From positions 18,903 through 59,589 of the forward strand of contig NZDS01000060.1 in assembly GCA_002690215.1 (NCBI GenBank): 40,687 bases of DNA, given 5' to 3'. A program made the position numbers and the translations under genes. Positions 17,286 through 28,259 of this stretch are shown one piece after another. How positions within the stretch are numbered: position 1 is the stretch's first letter; every line of letters starts with the position of its first letter. Under the pieces are notes generated by a model. It was not told where the DNA came from, did not search any database, and saw only the letters and a program-made list of their open reading frames with translations. This stretch comes from Rhodospirillaceae bacterium (GTDB lineage: Bacteria > Pseudomonadota > Alphaproteobacteria > UBA2966).

Positions 17286-18553
17286 ATGGACCACGCCCTG
17301 CAGCACGAGACACCCAGCATCGACGGTGCGCCGCCGCAGCGGATCGCTTGGTGTGCCAACCCGGTCATTGAATGGTTGTTGACCGAGGCCTGGAGCATCG
17401 CCGAGCCGGGTGAGCTTTTCGCCGCCTACGGCGCCCGTCTGGCCGTTGAAGGGGTGCCGCTTATGCGCCTCATGTGCTTCATCCGCACCCTCCACCCCCA
17501 GGTCATCGGCACGCGCTACGAGTGGCGGCGTGAGCGTGGCACGACCGAGGAATTCTCGCCCCCCCATCGCGTCACGGAATCGCGCCAATATACGGAAAGC
17601 CCGATGGCGGCGCTGTTCGAAGACGGTGCCGCCGCCATCCGCCGCCGCCTCGAGGGCGTGGGCGAGATCGACTATCCTATCCTGGAAGAGCTGGCGGCCG
17701 AGGGGGTTACCGATTACGTGGCGCTGCCGCTGGTCTTTTCGGACGGCACCATCAACGCCATCACCTTTTCCAGCGACCGCTCCGGTGGCTTCAGCACGGC
17801 CGAGCTCGAGCTGGTTTACGATTCCATCGCCGTGTTGGCCCGGTTGGTCGAGACCCATACGCTGCGGCGCACCGCCCGCACGCTGATGGAAACCTACGTC
17901 GGCCGCCAGGCCGGCTCACGGGTGCTGGACGGCCTGGTCAAGCTGGGCGACGGCGAAAAGATCCACGCCGTGATCTGGTTCTGCGACCTGCGCGATTCGA
18001 CCGAGTTGGCGGAAAATCTGCCGATGGAGGAGTTCCTCGAGCTGCTCAATGACTTCTTTGCCTGCATGGCCGGTGCCGTCATGGACCATGACGGCGAGGT
18101 GCTGCGCTTCATCGGCGACGCTGCCCTGGCAATCTTTCCCATCGACCGTGCCGACCACCCGTTGGACGAGGCCTGCACGCCGCTCGAAGGGACCTGCGCG
18201 CGCTCGCTGGAAGCCGCCCGCGACGCCCGCGCCCGCGTCAAACGAATCAACCTGAAACGCCAAGACCGCGGCCAGAGACCGATCGAGTATGGCTTGGCTC
18301 TGCACGTCGGCGACGTCATGTACGGCAACATCGGCGTGCCCGAGCGGCTCGAGTTCACGGTCATCGGCAGTGCCGCCAACGAGGCCGCCCGCATCGAGGC
18401 GTTGAGCCGCGAGCTCGGCCATTCCATTCTCATCTCGGGTGAGTTCAGCCGCTGCTTCGGGGGTCAGATCGTCTCGCTCGGCCGGCACCGGCTGCGTGGT
18501 GTCGGCGGGCCGCAGGAGATTTTCACCCTGAGCGACGAGGGGATAATCACTTG

Positions 18554-18554
<1 letters not shown>
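17286..18554 (+). CDS. Class III adenylate/guanylate cyclase
   Basis: The first 200 residues or so form an N-terminal region with no named domain I can assign, possibly a sensor of GAF type. The C-terminal half is a class III nucleotidyl cyclase. The metal aspartates lie in WFCDLRDSTELAE (near 230) and FIGDAALAIF (near 276). The transition-state Asn/Arg pair is in VIGSAANEAARIEALS, preceded by the Thr typical of class IIIb. The position that is usually the purine-binding Lys reads Arg (EVLRFIGDA). The stop overlaps the start of the msbA-like gene (TGATG). cAMP as product is probable but not certain. Confidence 0.9.
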
Positions 18555-20371
<1,817 letters not shown>

Positions 20372-20403
20372 GGGCCGCGGCTCCCGGCAGCAACCGCCCG
20401 GCC

Positions 20404-21102
20404 GTGCGCCTCGACAAGCGTCTTCTCGCCAATCCTCGGGTACGGGCGGTGTTGTGCTTTTTTGCTGCAGGGTACATCCGCCTGGTGCGTCTTTGCAGCC
20501 GCTGGCAGATGGTCGGCGAGGAGATCCCGGCCGCCTTCTGGGAGCGCCGCGAGCCCTTCATCGCAGCCTTCTGGCACGGCCGCCTGTTGCTGGCAGCTTA
20601 TGGCTGGCCCCGCCACGTGCCCTTCCAAATGCTGATTTCGCAGCACCGCGACGGCGAATTGATCGCCCGCACCATCGGCCATTTCGGCTTTACCTCTGTG
20701 CGCGGCTCGAGCCGCCGCCAAGGCAGCCAGGCGCTACGCAGCATGGTCAAGGCGCTGCATAGCGGAACCTGCATCGGCATTACCCCTGACGGGCCGCACG
20801 GGCCGCGCATGCGGGCCAGCGACGGCGTGGTTTCGCTGGCGCGCTTGGCCGGCGTGCCGGTGATTCCGGTGGCCTTCGGCATCAGCCGCCGCCGCCTCAT
20901 GGGGTCGTGGGACCGCATGATCGTGGGTCTTCCCTTCAGCCGCGGCGTCTACGTCTGGGGCCAGCCCATCAGCGTTCCCCGTGATGCCGACGCCGAGGCT
21001 CAGGAGGCGGCGCGCCTAGAGATCGAACAGAGCCTCAACGCGCTCTCGATTGATGCCGACCGGCGCTGCGGCGTCACCCCGGTGGCGGCGGATCCGGCAT
21101 GA
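20404..21102 (+). CDS. DUF374 lysophospholipid acyltransferase-family protein
   Basis: This 232-residue protein belongs to DUF374, a group distantly related to glycerolipid and lipid A acyltransferases. The acyltransferase-like histidine region is FIAAFWHGRLLLA (near residue 55), followed by SQHRDGELIARTIGHFGF, GSSRRQGSQALRSM and GITPDGPHGPR near 123. In alphaproteobacteria such genes sit beside waaA and lpxK, as here. The only usual in-frame start before the domain is GTG 20404, with a poor ribosome-binding site; CTG 20368, overlapping the msbA stop, is an alternative. The stop overlaps the waaA ATG. The acyl acceptor is not established. Confidence 0.88.
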   Translation: MRLDKRLLANPRVRAVLCFFAAGYIRLVRLCSRWQMVGEEIPAAFWERREPFIAAFWHGRLLLAAYGWPRHVPFQMLISQHRDGELIARTIGHFGFTSVRGSSRRQGSQALRSMVKALHSGTCIGITPDGPHGPRMRASDGVVSLARLAGVPVIPVAFGISRRRLMGSWDRMIVGLPFSRGVYVWGQPISVPRDADAEAQEAARLEIEQSLNALSIDADRRCGVTPVAADPA

Positions 21103-22412
21103 CCCCCGGTCTCTATCGTGGCTTGACCATCGCTCTGGGGCCGCTGATCGCGCTCTATCTCACGGAGCGCCGCCGCCGCGGCAAGGAGGATCCGGAGCGC
21201 ATCAGTGAACGCCAGGGACGGGCCTCCCGGCCGCGGCCGGCTGGGCCGCTGATCTGGATCCACGCCGCCTCGGTGGGGGAACTGACTTCGGCGCTGCCGC
21301 TGATGCGGCGCCTGCTCGACAAGAATGCTGAGCTCACGATCCTGGTCACCAGCGGCACCGTGACCTCGGCCCGGCTGGCCGCCGACCGCCTGCCGCCGCG
21401 CGCCATCCACCAGTTCGTGCCGGCCGACCGGCCGGACTGGGTGGGACGGTTTCTCGACCATTGGCGGCCCGACTTGGCGCTTTGGGTGGAATCCGAGCTC
21501 TGGCCCAACCTGCTCGGCGAATGCCGCGCCCGCGGTATCGCCACGGCGCTCGTCAACGCCCGTATGTCGCGCCGTTCGCAGCGCCGTTGGCAGCGTCTGC
21601 CCGGACTCATCGGACCGTTGCTCGGCGGCTTCGTGCTCTGTCTGGCCCAGGACGAGGAGCAAGCCGAACGCTTGGCCGCCCTGGGTGCCAAGGCGGTCGA
21701 GGTCAGCGGCAGCCTCAAGCAGGCGGCCGAGCCGCTGCCTGCCGAGGACGGCGAACTGGAGCGCCTGCGCAGTGCCTGCGCCGGACGACCGCTATGGCTG
21801 GCCGCCAGCACCCATGACGGCGAGGAAGCCATCGCCGCCCGGGTGCACCGCGCCGTGGTCGCCGATCATCCGGGCCTGCTGACCATTGTCGCGCCGCGCC
21901 ATCCCGAGCGCGGAGACGAACTGGCCGCCAGCCTGGCAGCCGGGGGCCTGAAGGTCGCGCAACGCTCGGCCGGCCAGGAGATCGAACCGGCGACCGAACT
22001 TTATCTGGCCGACACGCTGGGCGAGCTCGGCCTCTTTTATCGGCTCTCGGAGATCGTCTTCGTGGGCGGCTCGTTGACCCCGCGGGGCTGCCAGAACCTG
22101 CTCGAGCCGGCCCGCCTGGGAGCCGCCGTCATTCATGGTTCCGACGTCGAGAATTTCCGTGTCGCAGCCTCCGACCTGGCCGCTGCCGGGGCCAGCGTCA
22201 TGGTGCGGAACGCCGCAGAATTGGGTCGCGAGGTGGCCCTCCTTTTGGGCGATGCGGCGTTGCGAGATCGGCGCGCCGCCGCCGGCCTCGGCGTCACCGG
22301 CATGGGGGGCGACGGCCACGTCAGCGTTCTCGACGGCGTCGTGGCTGCGCTGACGCCCTGGTTGCCGGGGCGTCCGGAAGGCTCGGGGGAGAATGGGCAT
22401 GCGGGCGCCTGA
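21099..22412 (+). CDS. waaA: 3-deoxy-D-manno-octulosonic acid transferase
   Basis: WaaA adds Kdo to the lipid IVA precursor on the inner face of the inner membrane. The 437-residue glycosyltransferase (GT30, GT-B fold) begins with a membrane-associated stretch. IHAASVGELTSALPL contains the catalytic Glu61. VTSGTVTSARLA, FVPADRPDWVGRFLDHWRPD and WVESELWPNLL are conserved. The C-terminal half has IVAPRHPERGDELA and FVGGSLTPRGCQNLLEPA, the nucleotide-sugar site. The ATG overlaps the DUF374 stop as ATGA, and the end overlaps lpxK by 14 bp. Confidence 0.96.
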   Translation: MTPGLYRGLTIALGPLIALYLTERRRRGKEDPERISERQGRASRPRPAGPLIWIHAASVGELTSALPLMRRLLDKNAELTILVTSGTVTSARLAADRLPPRAIHQFVPADRPDWVGRFLDHWRPDLALWVESELWPNLLGECRARGIATALVNARMSRRSQRRWQRLPGLIGPLLGGFVLCLAQDEEQAERLAALGAKAVEVSGSLKQAAEPLPAEDGELERLRSACAGRPLWLAASTHDGEEAIAARVHRAVVADHPGLLTIVAPRHPERGDELAASLAAGGLKVAQRSAGQEIEPATELYLADTLGELGLFYRLSEIVFVGGSLTPRGCQNLLEPARLGAAVIHGSDVENFRVAASDLAAAGASVMVRNAAELGREVALLLGDAALRDRRAAAGLGVTGMGGDGHVSVLDGVVAALTPWLPGRPEGSGENGHAGA

Positions 22413-23418
22413 ATTCTGGGCGGGGCGGGGCCCCTGGGCCACATCCCTGCCGCCCTTGCTGTCGCCGTTGAGCGGCCTCTACGACGGTGTGGGCCGTCTG
22501 CGCCGGACCCTGGCCAGTCCCGAGAGCGTGGACGTGCCTGTAATCTGCGTCGGCAACGTCGTCAGCGGCGGTGCCGGCAAGACGCCGACGGCGCTGGGTA
22601 TTGCTGCCCGCCTGGCCGCCCGGGGCCTAAGGCCGCACTTCCTCAGCCGCGGCTACGGGGGCCGGTTGCGGGGTCCGGTGCAGGTTGACCCGGCGCGACA
22701 CGCCGCCGCCCTGGTTGGCGACGAGCCGCTGTTGCTGGCCGCCCGGGCGCCGACTTGGGTGGCGCGGCAGCGGCCGGCCGGGGCCCGGGCTGCCGTGGCG
22801 GCCGGCGCCGAAGTGCTGGTGATGGACGACGGCCACCAGAACCCGGGTTTGCAAAAGGATCTTTCATTGATCGTCGTCGACGCCGCCTATGGTTTCGGCA
22901 ACGGCCGTGTCATGCCGGCTGGGCCCTTGCGCGAGCCGCCCGCGGTCGGCTTGGGTAGGGCCGATGGAGTGGTGCTGATCGAGGGGGCTGAGACGCTCTC
23001 CGGGCTGGACGCCGAGATTGCTGCGCTGGCGCCGGACCGGCCGCTGTTGCGGGCTCGGTTGGAGCCCAGCATCTCGGCCCTGCCGCTGGCCGAGAGCGCC
23101 GTCGTGGCCTTTGCCGGCATCGGCCGGCCAGAGAAGTTCTTCGCCACGCTGGAGGAACTGGGCTGCCAAATCGTCGGCCGCCATGCCTTTGCCGACCACC
23201 AGCCCTACGATCCAGACACCCTCATGCGCATCGTCGAGGAGGCCGCCGCCAAGGGTGCCCGGCCGGTGACCACGGCCAAGGACGCGGTGCGCCTGCCGCC
23301 CGAGGCCCGGGCCATGGTCGAGGTGGTCGAGGTGGGCATCGTTTTCGCCGAGGAGACGGCGCTCGAGGCGTTGCTCGAGGGCGCCTTGGCGCCTTTCAGG
23401 ACCGAGGCGGCATCGTGA
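22399..23418 (+). CDS. lpxK: Tetraacyldisaccharide 4'-kinase
   Basis: LpxK phosphorylates the 4' position of the lipid A disaccharide. The 339-residue protein starts MRAPEFWAGRG, the usual family beginning. Its P-loop is VGNVVSGGAGKTPTA (residues 51-65), followed by HFLSRGYGGRL, VGDEPLLLA, DDGHQNPGL and FAGIGRPEKFFATLEELG. ATG 22399 is preferred to ATG 22393 because GGGGGAG sits seven bases before it. The stop overlaps the GTG of the acyltransferase gene. It shares the cluster with waaA and lpxL, completing the late lipid A steps. Confidence 0.96.
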   Translation: MRAPEFWAGRGPWATSLPPLLSPLSGLYDGVGRLRRTLASPESVDVPVICVGNVVSGGAGKTPTALGIAARLAARGLRPHFLSRGYGGRLRGPVQVDPARHAAALVGDEPLLLAARAPTWVARQRPAGARAAVAAGAEVLVMDDGHQNPGLQKDLSLIVVDAAYGFGNGRVMPAGPLREPPAVGLGRADGVVLIEGAETLSGLDAEIAALAPDRPLLRARLEPSISALPLAESAVVAFAGIGRPEKFFATLEELGCQIVGRHAFADHQPYDPDTLMRIVEEAAAKGARPVTTAKDAVRLPPEARAMVEVVEVGIVFAEETALEALLEGALAPFRTEAAS

Positions 23419-24302
23419 GTCCGCGCCACCGTCTGGAAGCCCTTTTGCTCGGCCTGGCGCTGTGGTTTTTTGGCCGCCTGTCACTCGATCGCGCCTCGGC
23501 CTTGGGCGGCTGGATTGGCCGCCGCCTGGGACCCCGACTTGGGCTCAGCGATCGGGCCCGGGGCAATCTCCGGCAGGCCTTTCCCGAATTGGACGAGGGT
23601 CGCATCGAAGCCATCGTCGGCGGCATGTGGGACAACCTCGGCCGGGTCGCCGCCGAGTTCCCCCATCTTGCCAAATTCCGCTGCTATCAGGCCGACCCCG
23701 ACGGTGTTCGCCGCATCGAGGTGGTGGGCGCAGAGAACATCGACCTGGCCGGCCAAAGTGAAAGCGGCGCCATTTTCTTTTCGGCCCACTTGGGCAACTG
23801 GGAGCTGACGCCGCTATCGGCCGTCCAGCGCCCTCTGGCGCTGGTCACCGTCTATCGCCAGGCCAACAACCCTCATGCCGACGCCCTGATCCAGGCGGTG
23901 CGCCAGCGCGTCGGTGGCGATCATCTGCCCAAGGGTGCGGCCGGCGCCCGCGGCCTGGTCGCAGCGCTTCGCCATGGCCGTTCGGTGGCCCTGGTGGTTG
24001 ACCAGAAACAGAACGACGGCATCGCCGTCGACTTCTTCGGCCGTCCCGCCATGACTGCCCCGGCAGCGGCCGAACTGGCATTGCGTTACGGCTGCCTGTT
24101 GATCCCGGCCCGGGTCGAACGCCTGGGCGGTGCCCGCTTCCGCATTACCATCGAGCCGCCGCTGGAACTGGCGCAGAGCGGGCAGCGTGAAGACGACGTG
24201 GCGGAAACCATGGCCCGCGTCAACGCCCGCCTCGAAGCCTGGATTCGCCAACGCCCCGAACAGTGGTTTTGGCTGCACCGTCGCTGGCCGGACTGTACTT
24301 GA
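23415..24302 (+). CDS. lpxL: Lipid A biosynthesis acyltransferase (LpxL/HtrB family)
   Basis: This 295-residue membrane-bound acyltransferase adds secondary acyl chains to Kdo-lipid A. It has an N-terminal hydrophobic segment (LEALLLGLALWFFGRL). The HX4E catalytic motif is FSAHLGNWEL, H125 to E130, and LVVDQKQNDGIAVDFFGRPA is also conserved. The C-terminus WIRQRPEQWFWLHRRW is the hallmark of the family. The start is GTG at 23415, overlapping the lpxK stop (GTGA). Whether it acts as LpxL, LpxM or an LpxXL-like enzyme cannot be told from sequence alone. It is the last gene of the lipid A run and faces the M23 gene across 16 bp. Confidence 0.94.
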   Translation: MSPRHRLEALLLGLALWFFGRLSLDRASALGGWIGRRLGPRLGLSDRARGNLRQAFPELDEGRIEAIVGGMWDNLGRVAAEFPHLAKFRCYQADPDGVRRIEVVGAENIDLAGQSESGAIFFSAHLGNWELTPLSAVQRPLALVTVYRQANNPHADALIQAVRQRVGGDHLPKGAAGARGLVAALRHGRSVALVVDQKQNDGIAVDFFGRPAMTAPAAAELALRYGCLLIPARVERLGGARFRITIEPPLELAQSGQREDDVAETMARVNARLEAWIRQRPEQWFWLHRRWPDCT

Positions 24303-24318
24303 TCTGGCTTGGAATTTT

Positions 24319-25146
24319 CTAACCGCCCTCGGGCTTTGGCATCGGCGGCACCAGGCGGGCTGGGTCGAGGCGCTCGGCGAACCAATTGACGCGCCAGTCG
24401 AGGTGGGGGCCGGTAGCTCGGCCGCTGGCCCCGACGCGACCCACGAGTTGGCCCTGTTCGACAATCTCTCCCAACTTCACCAAGACAGCGCTTAAGTGAG
24501 AGAGCACCGAGGTCAGGCCGTGGCCGTGATCGATGATGATGGTGCCGCCGGTGTAGTAGAGGTCGGCTTCAACCAGTGCGACGAGACCGGCCGCCGGGCT
24601 CAGCACGGGTTTGCCGCGCGGCCCGGCGATATCGACGCCGTAGTGGGGCCGGCGCGGCTCGCCGTTGAGGATGCGTTGGCTGCCGAATACCCCGGTAATG
24701 GGGCCGCGTAGCGGCCAGGCGAAACCGGCGGCGAAATGGGGCTCAGGCGTATCGCGCTGCCGGGCGGCCGCGATCCAGCCGTTTTCGCGGCGTATGCGCA
24801 CCAGCGCAGCGGCGTCGGGTGTCACCATGCGCGGTGCCAGGCCGTCGATGCGCTGGACGCGATAGCTGCGCTTGGCCACCGTCAAGGAGCGCTCCTGGTG
24901 GCTGCCGTCCGGCAGGCGCAGCGCCAGGCTATGATCGGGCTTGGCATCGCGGCCGAAGCCAAAGACGAAAAGGCCGTCAGCGGCCACCCTGAGCGCCCGG
25001 CCGTCGAGCCTGACCTCGGTCCCCGGCGGCACCTGGCCGCGTATCAGGCCGCCCTGGACGGCCTCGCCCGCGAGTCGCAGATCCTGAGCTGCCGCCGCGG
25101 TCGCCGCCAGCAACACTCCAAGAGCGACCGCCAGGGCACGTATCAG
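24319..25146 (-). CDS. M23 family metallopeptidase (LytM-like), probable CTG start
   Basis: The predicted 275-residue exported protein has a signal peptide (RALAVALGVLLAATAAAAQ), a beta-rich region and a C-terminal M23 domain. Zinc ligands H168 and D172 are in HYGVDIAGPRG, with H217 in LSHLS and H248 in TGPHLDWRV. The last His of the usual HxH motif is Asp (D250). Such enzymes cut peptidoglycan cross-bridges or act as amidase activators. The signal peptide starts right at CTG 25144-25146, which overlaps the DUF2093 stop as CTGA and has AGGAG seven bases upstream. The only ATG (25248) would add 34 odd residues inside DUF2093. Confidence 0.85.
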   Translation of the reverse strand: MIRALAVALGVLLAATAAAAQDLRLAGEAVQGGLIRGQVPPGTEVRLDGRALRVAADGLFVFGFGRDAKPDHSLALRLPDGSHQERSLTVAKRSYRVQRIDGLAPRMVTPDAAALVRIRRENGWIAAARQRDTPEPHFAAGFAWPLRGPITGVFGSQRILNGEPRRPHYGVDIAGPRGKPVLSPAAGLVALVEADLYYTGGTIIIDHGHGLTSVLSHLSAVLVKLGEIVEQGQLVGRVGASGRATGPHLDWRVNWFAERLDPARLVPPMPKPEGG

Positions 25147-25373
25147 GCCGGCTCTCCTGCAGCTTCGCGCTCGTGGTCGCGCCGCTCCTCGTAGCGCCCG
25201 GTGGCCGTCGCGGCATCGACATAGGCCTCCTGCAACTCGGCGTTCCAATAGCGCAAGTCCTCGAGCATTATTTGCCGGCCGGTCACCGCACAGACCACGA
25301 AGTGGCCCGGCTTGATCACCTGGTAGGCGCCGGAATCGTACCTCAGTTCCGCTTGTTGCATGGGTTTGTGCAC
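25143..25373 (-). CDS. DUF2093 small protein
   Basis: This protein of about 76 residues matches the alphaproteobacterial DUF2093 pattern: AELRYDSGAYQVIKPGHFVVCAVTGRQIMLEDLRYW, then QEAYVDAATA (both quoted in part across residues 8-56). The region looks like a small beta-fold domain. No activity is known to me. The start is probably GTG 25373, with AAGGGA at good distance; TTG 25394 and ATG 25361 are alternatives. It lies between xseA (24 bp upstream) and the M23 gene, and in related genomes it keeps company with lpxK/xseA genes. The stop overlaps the proposed M23 CTG start. Confidence 0.8.
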   Translation of the reverse strand: MHKPMQQAELRYDSGAYQVIKPGHFVVCAVTGRQIMLEDLRYWNAELQEAYVDAATATGRYEERRDHEREAAGEPA

Positions 25374-25397
25374 GGCCAAAGTCCCTTGTTCCAACCC

Positions 25398-26822
25398 CTA
25401 CAATAGCTCGCCCTGGCCGTCGGCGGGACTGGATTTTTTCCCCCGGGCCGGTCGCGCCGGCCGGGCGCCGGCGCCGGCGACGGCGGCTTGGCGGCCGTCG
25501 TGGAACTCGAGCTCCAACGCCTGGCCCGAGCGCAGCGCGGCAGCCGAGGTGAGTAGGCCGTCGTCGCCGTGGACCAGGGCGAAGCCCCGCGCCAGCACGC
25601 TCTGGTGGCTGAGGCTGGCAAGCAGGCGCTCAGCCGCTTCCAGGCGGCCCTGGCGCTGGTCCAGCCCGCGCTGCCAGGCCAATGCCAGGCGATGTTCCAG
25701 GCCCTCGATGCCGCGCCCTTCCTCGGCCAAGCGCCGGCCCAGCACCGCCGGCCGCAACCCGGCCGCGGCCTGGGCCAACTTGTGGCCGCGATCGCCAAGA
25801 CCCTGGCGCCAGGCGCGGGCCAAACGCTCGGCCTGTTCGTCGAGGCGCTGTACCGCCAATTCGATGAGCTCGCGCGGCCCTCGCAGGCCCCGGGCCAGGC
25901 CCTTGAGCCGCATTTCGCGCTCGTCGAGGTTACGTTTCAGCGCCCCGAACAAGCGGCGATCCAGGTCCTTCAGCGTGTAGTCCAGGTCGGCCCGCACCGG
26001 TACCGCCATCTCGGCCGCCGCCGTCGGCGTCGGTGCCCGCCGGTCGGCGGCAAAGTCGATAAGCGTGGTGTCGGTCTCGTGGCCCACGGCGGAAATCAGC
26101 GGGATCGAGCAGGCCGCCGCGGCGCGCACCACGATTTCCTCGTTGAAGGCCCACAGGTCCTCGACGCTGCCGCCGCCGCGGGCGACGATAAGCAGGTCGG
26201 GCCGGGGCACGTTGCCGCCCGCTGTCAGACCGTCGAAGCCGGCGATGGCGGCGGCAATCTGCTCGGCCGCGCCGTCTCCTTGGACCAGCACCGGCCAGAG
26301 CAGCACGTGGCGGGGAAAGCGCTCGCGCAGGCGATGCAGGATGTCACGGATGACCGCCCCGCCGGGCGACGAGACGACGCCGATCACCCGCGGCAGAAAC
26401 GGCAGGGTTCGCTTGCGCTCGTCGTCGAAAAGGCCCTCGGCGGCCAGCTTGCGGCGGCGTTCCTCCAAGAGCTTCAACAGTGCTCCCTCGCCCGCCAGCT
26501 CGATGCTGTCGATGACCAGCTGATAGCGCGAGCGCGCCGGATAGGTGGTCAGCTTGCCGCTGACGATGACCTCGAGGCCGTCTTCCGGGGCGATCGCCAG
26601 GCGACCGGCGCTGCCGCGCCAGCAGACCGCATCGAGCACGGCGCTATCGTCCTTGAGGCTCATGTAGAGGTGGCCCGAAGCGGCACGCTTGAAGCCCGAG
26701 ATTTCGCCGCGCACCCGCACTCTCTCGAAGGCCCGCTCGACCGAGCGCTTGAGCGCCGCCGAGATTTCGCCGACCGAATACTCGGGGACGTTGGGGGGAG
26801 CATTGGGGGGTGTTTCACTCAT
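25398..26822 (-). CDS. xseA: Exodeoxyribonuclease VII large subunit
   Basis: XseA is the large subunit of exonuclease VII, which degrades single-stranded DNA from both ends. The 474-residue protein begins with an OB-fold domain ([38 protein letters not shown]). It continues with the catalytic core ([63 protein letters not shown]) and a long coiled-coil C-terminal part. ATG 26822 starts the family sequence; the frame further upstream is non-family. The small subunit gene xseB is not in the window. Confidence 0.96.
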   Translation of the reverse strand: MSETPPNAPPNVPEYSVGEISAALKRSVERAFERVRVRGEISGFKRAASGHLYMSLKDDSAVLDAVCWRGSAGRLAIAPEDGLEVIVSGKLTTYPARSRYQLVIDSIELAGEGALLKLLEERRRKLAAEGLFDDERKRTLPFLPRVIGVVSSPGGAVIRDILHRLRERFPRHVLLWPVLVQGDGAAEQIAAAIAGFDGLTAGGNVPRPDLLIVARGGGSVEDLWAFNEEIVVRAAAACSIPLISAVGHETDTTLIDFAADRRAPTPTAAAEMAVPVRADLDYTLKDLDRRLFGALKRNLDEREMRLKGLARGLRGPRELIELAVQRLDEQAERLARAWRQGLGDRGHKLAQAAAGLRPAVLGRRLAEEGRGIEGLEHRLALAWQRGLDQRQGRLEAAERLLASLSHQSVLARGFALVHGDDGLLTSAAALRSGQALELEFHDGRQAAVAGAGARPARPARGKKSSPADGQGELL

Positions 26823-26958
26823 TGCCGTCGCACTCTTGCCTCGCCGGGACGCTATGATACAAAAGGTGACGCTGGGCTGGAAGGTCGCAGCACCAGCAAG
26901 TGGGACACAACCCGCAGCGGCAAATAGACAAAGTGGGCCAGGGAGGCCAAACGGACTA
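26823..26958. other. Divergent gap between xseA and purD
   Basis: This 136-bp gap must hold the promoters of both genes. A TATGAT/TATCAT cluster at 26853-26860 could serve as -10 for either strand, but no convincing -35 pairs with it. For the xseA direction, TTCCAG lies about 17 bp upstream, a weak match. Nothing else stands out. Confidence 0.3.
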
Positions 26959-28248
26959 ATGTCAGCGCCCATCAACGTTCTCGTCGTCGGCTCCGGCGGC
27001 CGCGAGCACGCTCTGGTCTGGATCTTGGCGCGATCGCCGGGTGTCGAACGGCTATTTTGCGCGCCGGGCAATGGCGGCATTGCCGATCAGGCCCGCTGCG
27101 TCGATGTCGATGCCATGGACTTCGACGGCTTGATCGGACTGTGTCGCGCCGAGAGCATCGAGTTTGTTGTGGTCGGCCCTGAAGCGCCGCTGGTCGGTGG
27201 TCTGGTCGAGCGCCTCGAGGCAGCCGGCATCACGGCTTTTGGGCCCAGTGCCGCAGCCGCCGCACTGGAGGGCTCCAAGGGCTTCACCAAGGATCTTTGC
27301 GCTCGCCACGGCATCCCCTCAGCCGCCTACCTGCGCTGTGCCGACCTGGAAAGCGCCAGCGCCTACATCCGCAGGCAAGGTGCCCCCATCGTGGTCAAGG
27401 CCGACGGCCTGGCGGCCGGCAAGGGCGTGATTATCGCCCAAAGCATCGACGAGGCGCTGGCGGCAGCGGCCGAGATCCTCGACGGCCGCTTCGGCGCGGC
27501 CGGCAACGAGCTCATCATCGAAGAATTCCTCGAGGGCGAGGAAGCCAGCTTCTTCGCCCTGGTCGATGGCCAGACGGTGCTGCCGCTGGCTTCGGCTCAG
27601 GACCACAAGGCGGTGGGTGAAGGCGATACCGGCGCCAACACCGGCGGTATGGGCGCCTACTCGCCGGCCCCGGTGGTGACGCCCGAAATGCAACACCGCA
27701 TCCTCGAAGACATCATCAAGCCCACGGTCGCGGCCATGGCTGCCGAAGGCCGACCCTATCGTGGCCTGCTCTACGCCGGCCTGATGATTGCCGGCGGCAA
27801 GCCCAAGCTTTTGGAATACAACGTTCGCTTCGGCGATCCCGAGTGCCAGGTGCTGATGCCCAGGCTCGAGGGTGATCTGCTGCCGGCTCTGCTGGCGGCG
27901 GCCGAGGGCCGGCTGGCCGAGGTTCAATTGCACTGGTCGCCCGAGACGGCGCTGACCGTGGTGATGGCGGCCAGAGGCTATCCCGGTGACTACCAGAAGG
28001 GCAGCGTCATCGAAAACCTCAACGCCGCCGGCGAGCTCGACGGCGTCACCATCTTCCACGCCGGCACGTTGCGCGAGAACGGCAACATCAGGGCGAATGG
28101 CGGTCGCGTACTGGGCGTCACGGCGCTGGGCGCCAGCGTGCGCGAGGCCCAGGCCAAGGCCTACGAGGCCGCCGATGTCATCGACTGGCCGGAAGGCTTT
28201 TGCCGCCGCGACATCGGCTGGCGAGCCATCGCGCGCAATAAGGACTAG
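26959..28248 (+). CDS. purD: Phosphoribosylamine-glycine ligase
   Basis: PurD joins phosphoribosylamine and glycine with ATP in the second step of purine synthesis. The 429-residue ATP-grasp protein starts [17 protein letters not shown]. Other family parts are [67 protein letters not shown] and [22 protein letters not shown] 26959 gives the proper N-terminus; the longer open frame to 26689 overlaps xseA. PurD consumes glycine, whose breakdown is encoded by the gcv operon earlier in the window. An APH-fold gene follows after 11 bp. Confidence 0.97.
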   Translation: MSAPINVLVVGSGGREHALVWILARSPGVERLFCAPGNGGIADQARCVDVDAMDFDGLIGLCRAESIEFVVVGPEAPLVGGLVERLEAAGITAFGPSAAAAALEGSKGFTKDLCARHGIPSAAYLRCADLESASAYIRRQGAPIVVKADGLAAGKGVIIAQSIDEALAAAAEILDGRFGAAGNELIIEEFLEGEEASFFALVDGQTVLPLASAQDHKAVGEGDTGANTGGMGAYSPAPVVTPEMQHRILEDIIKPTVAAMAAEGRPYRGLLYAGLMIAGGKPKLLEYNVRFGDPECQVLMPRLEGDLLPALLAAAEGRLAEVQLHWSPETALTVVMAARGYPGDYQKGSVIENLNAAGELDGVTIFHAGTLRENGNIRANGGRVLGVTALGASVREAQAKAYEAADVIDWPEGFCRRDIGWRAIARNKD

Positions 28249-28259
28249 GGAGAGACCCC

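Noticed and set aside
17181-17858. N-terminal extension of the molybdopterin oxidoreductase frame by about 226 residues.
   Set aside because: It lies opposite the cyclase gene, shows no family sequence, and a GTG with good ribosome-binding site sits right before the 4Fe-4S region.
26689-26958. Extended N-terminus of purD overlapping xseA on the other strand.
   Set aside because: PurD homologues begin at the [11 protein letters not shown] stretch; the extra region is antisense to xseA.
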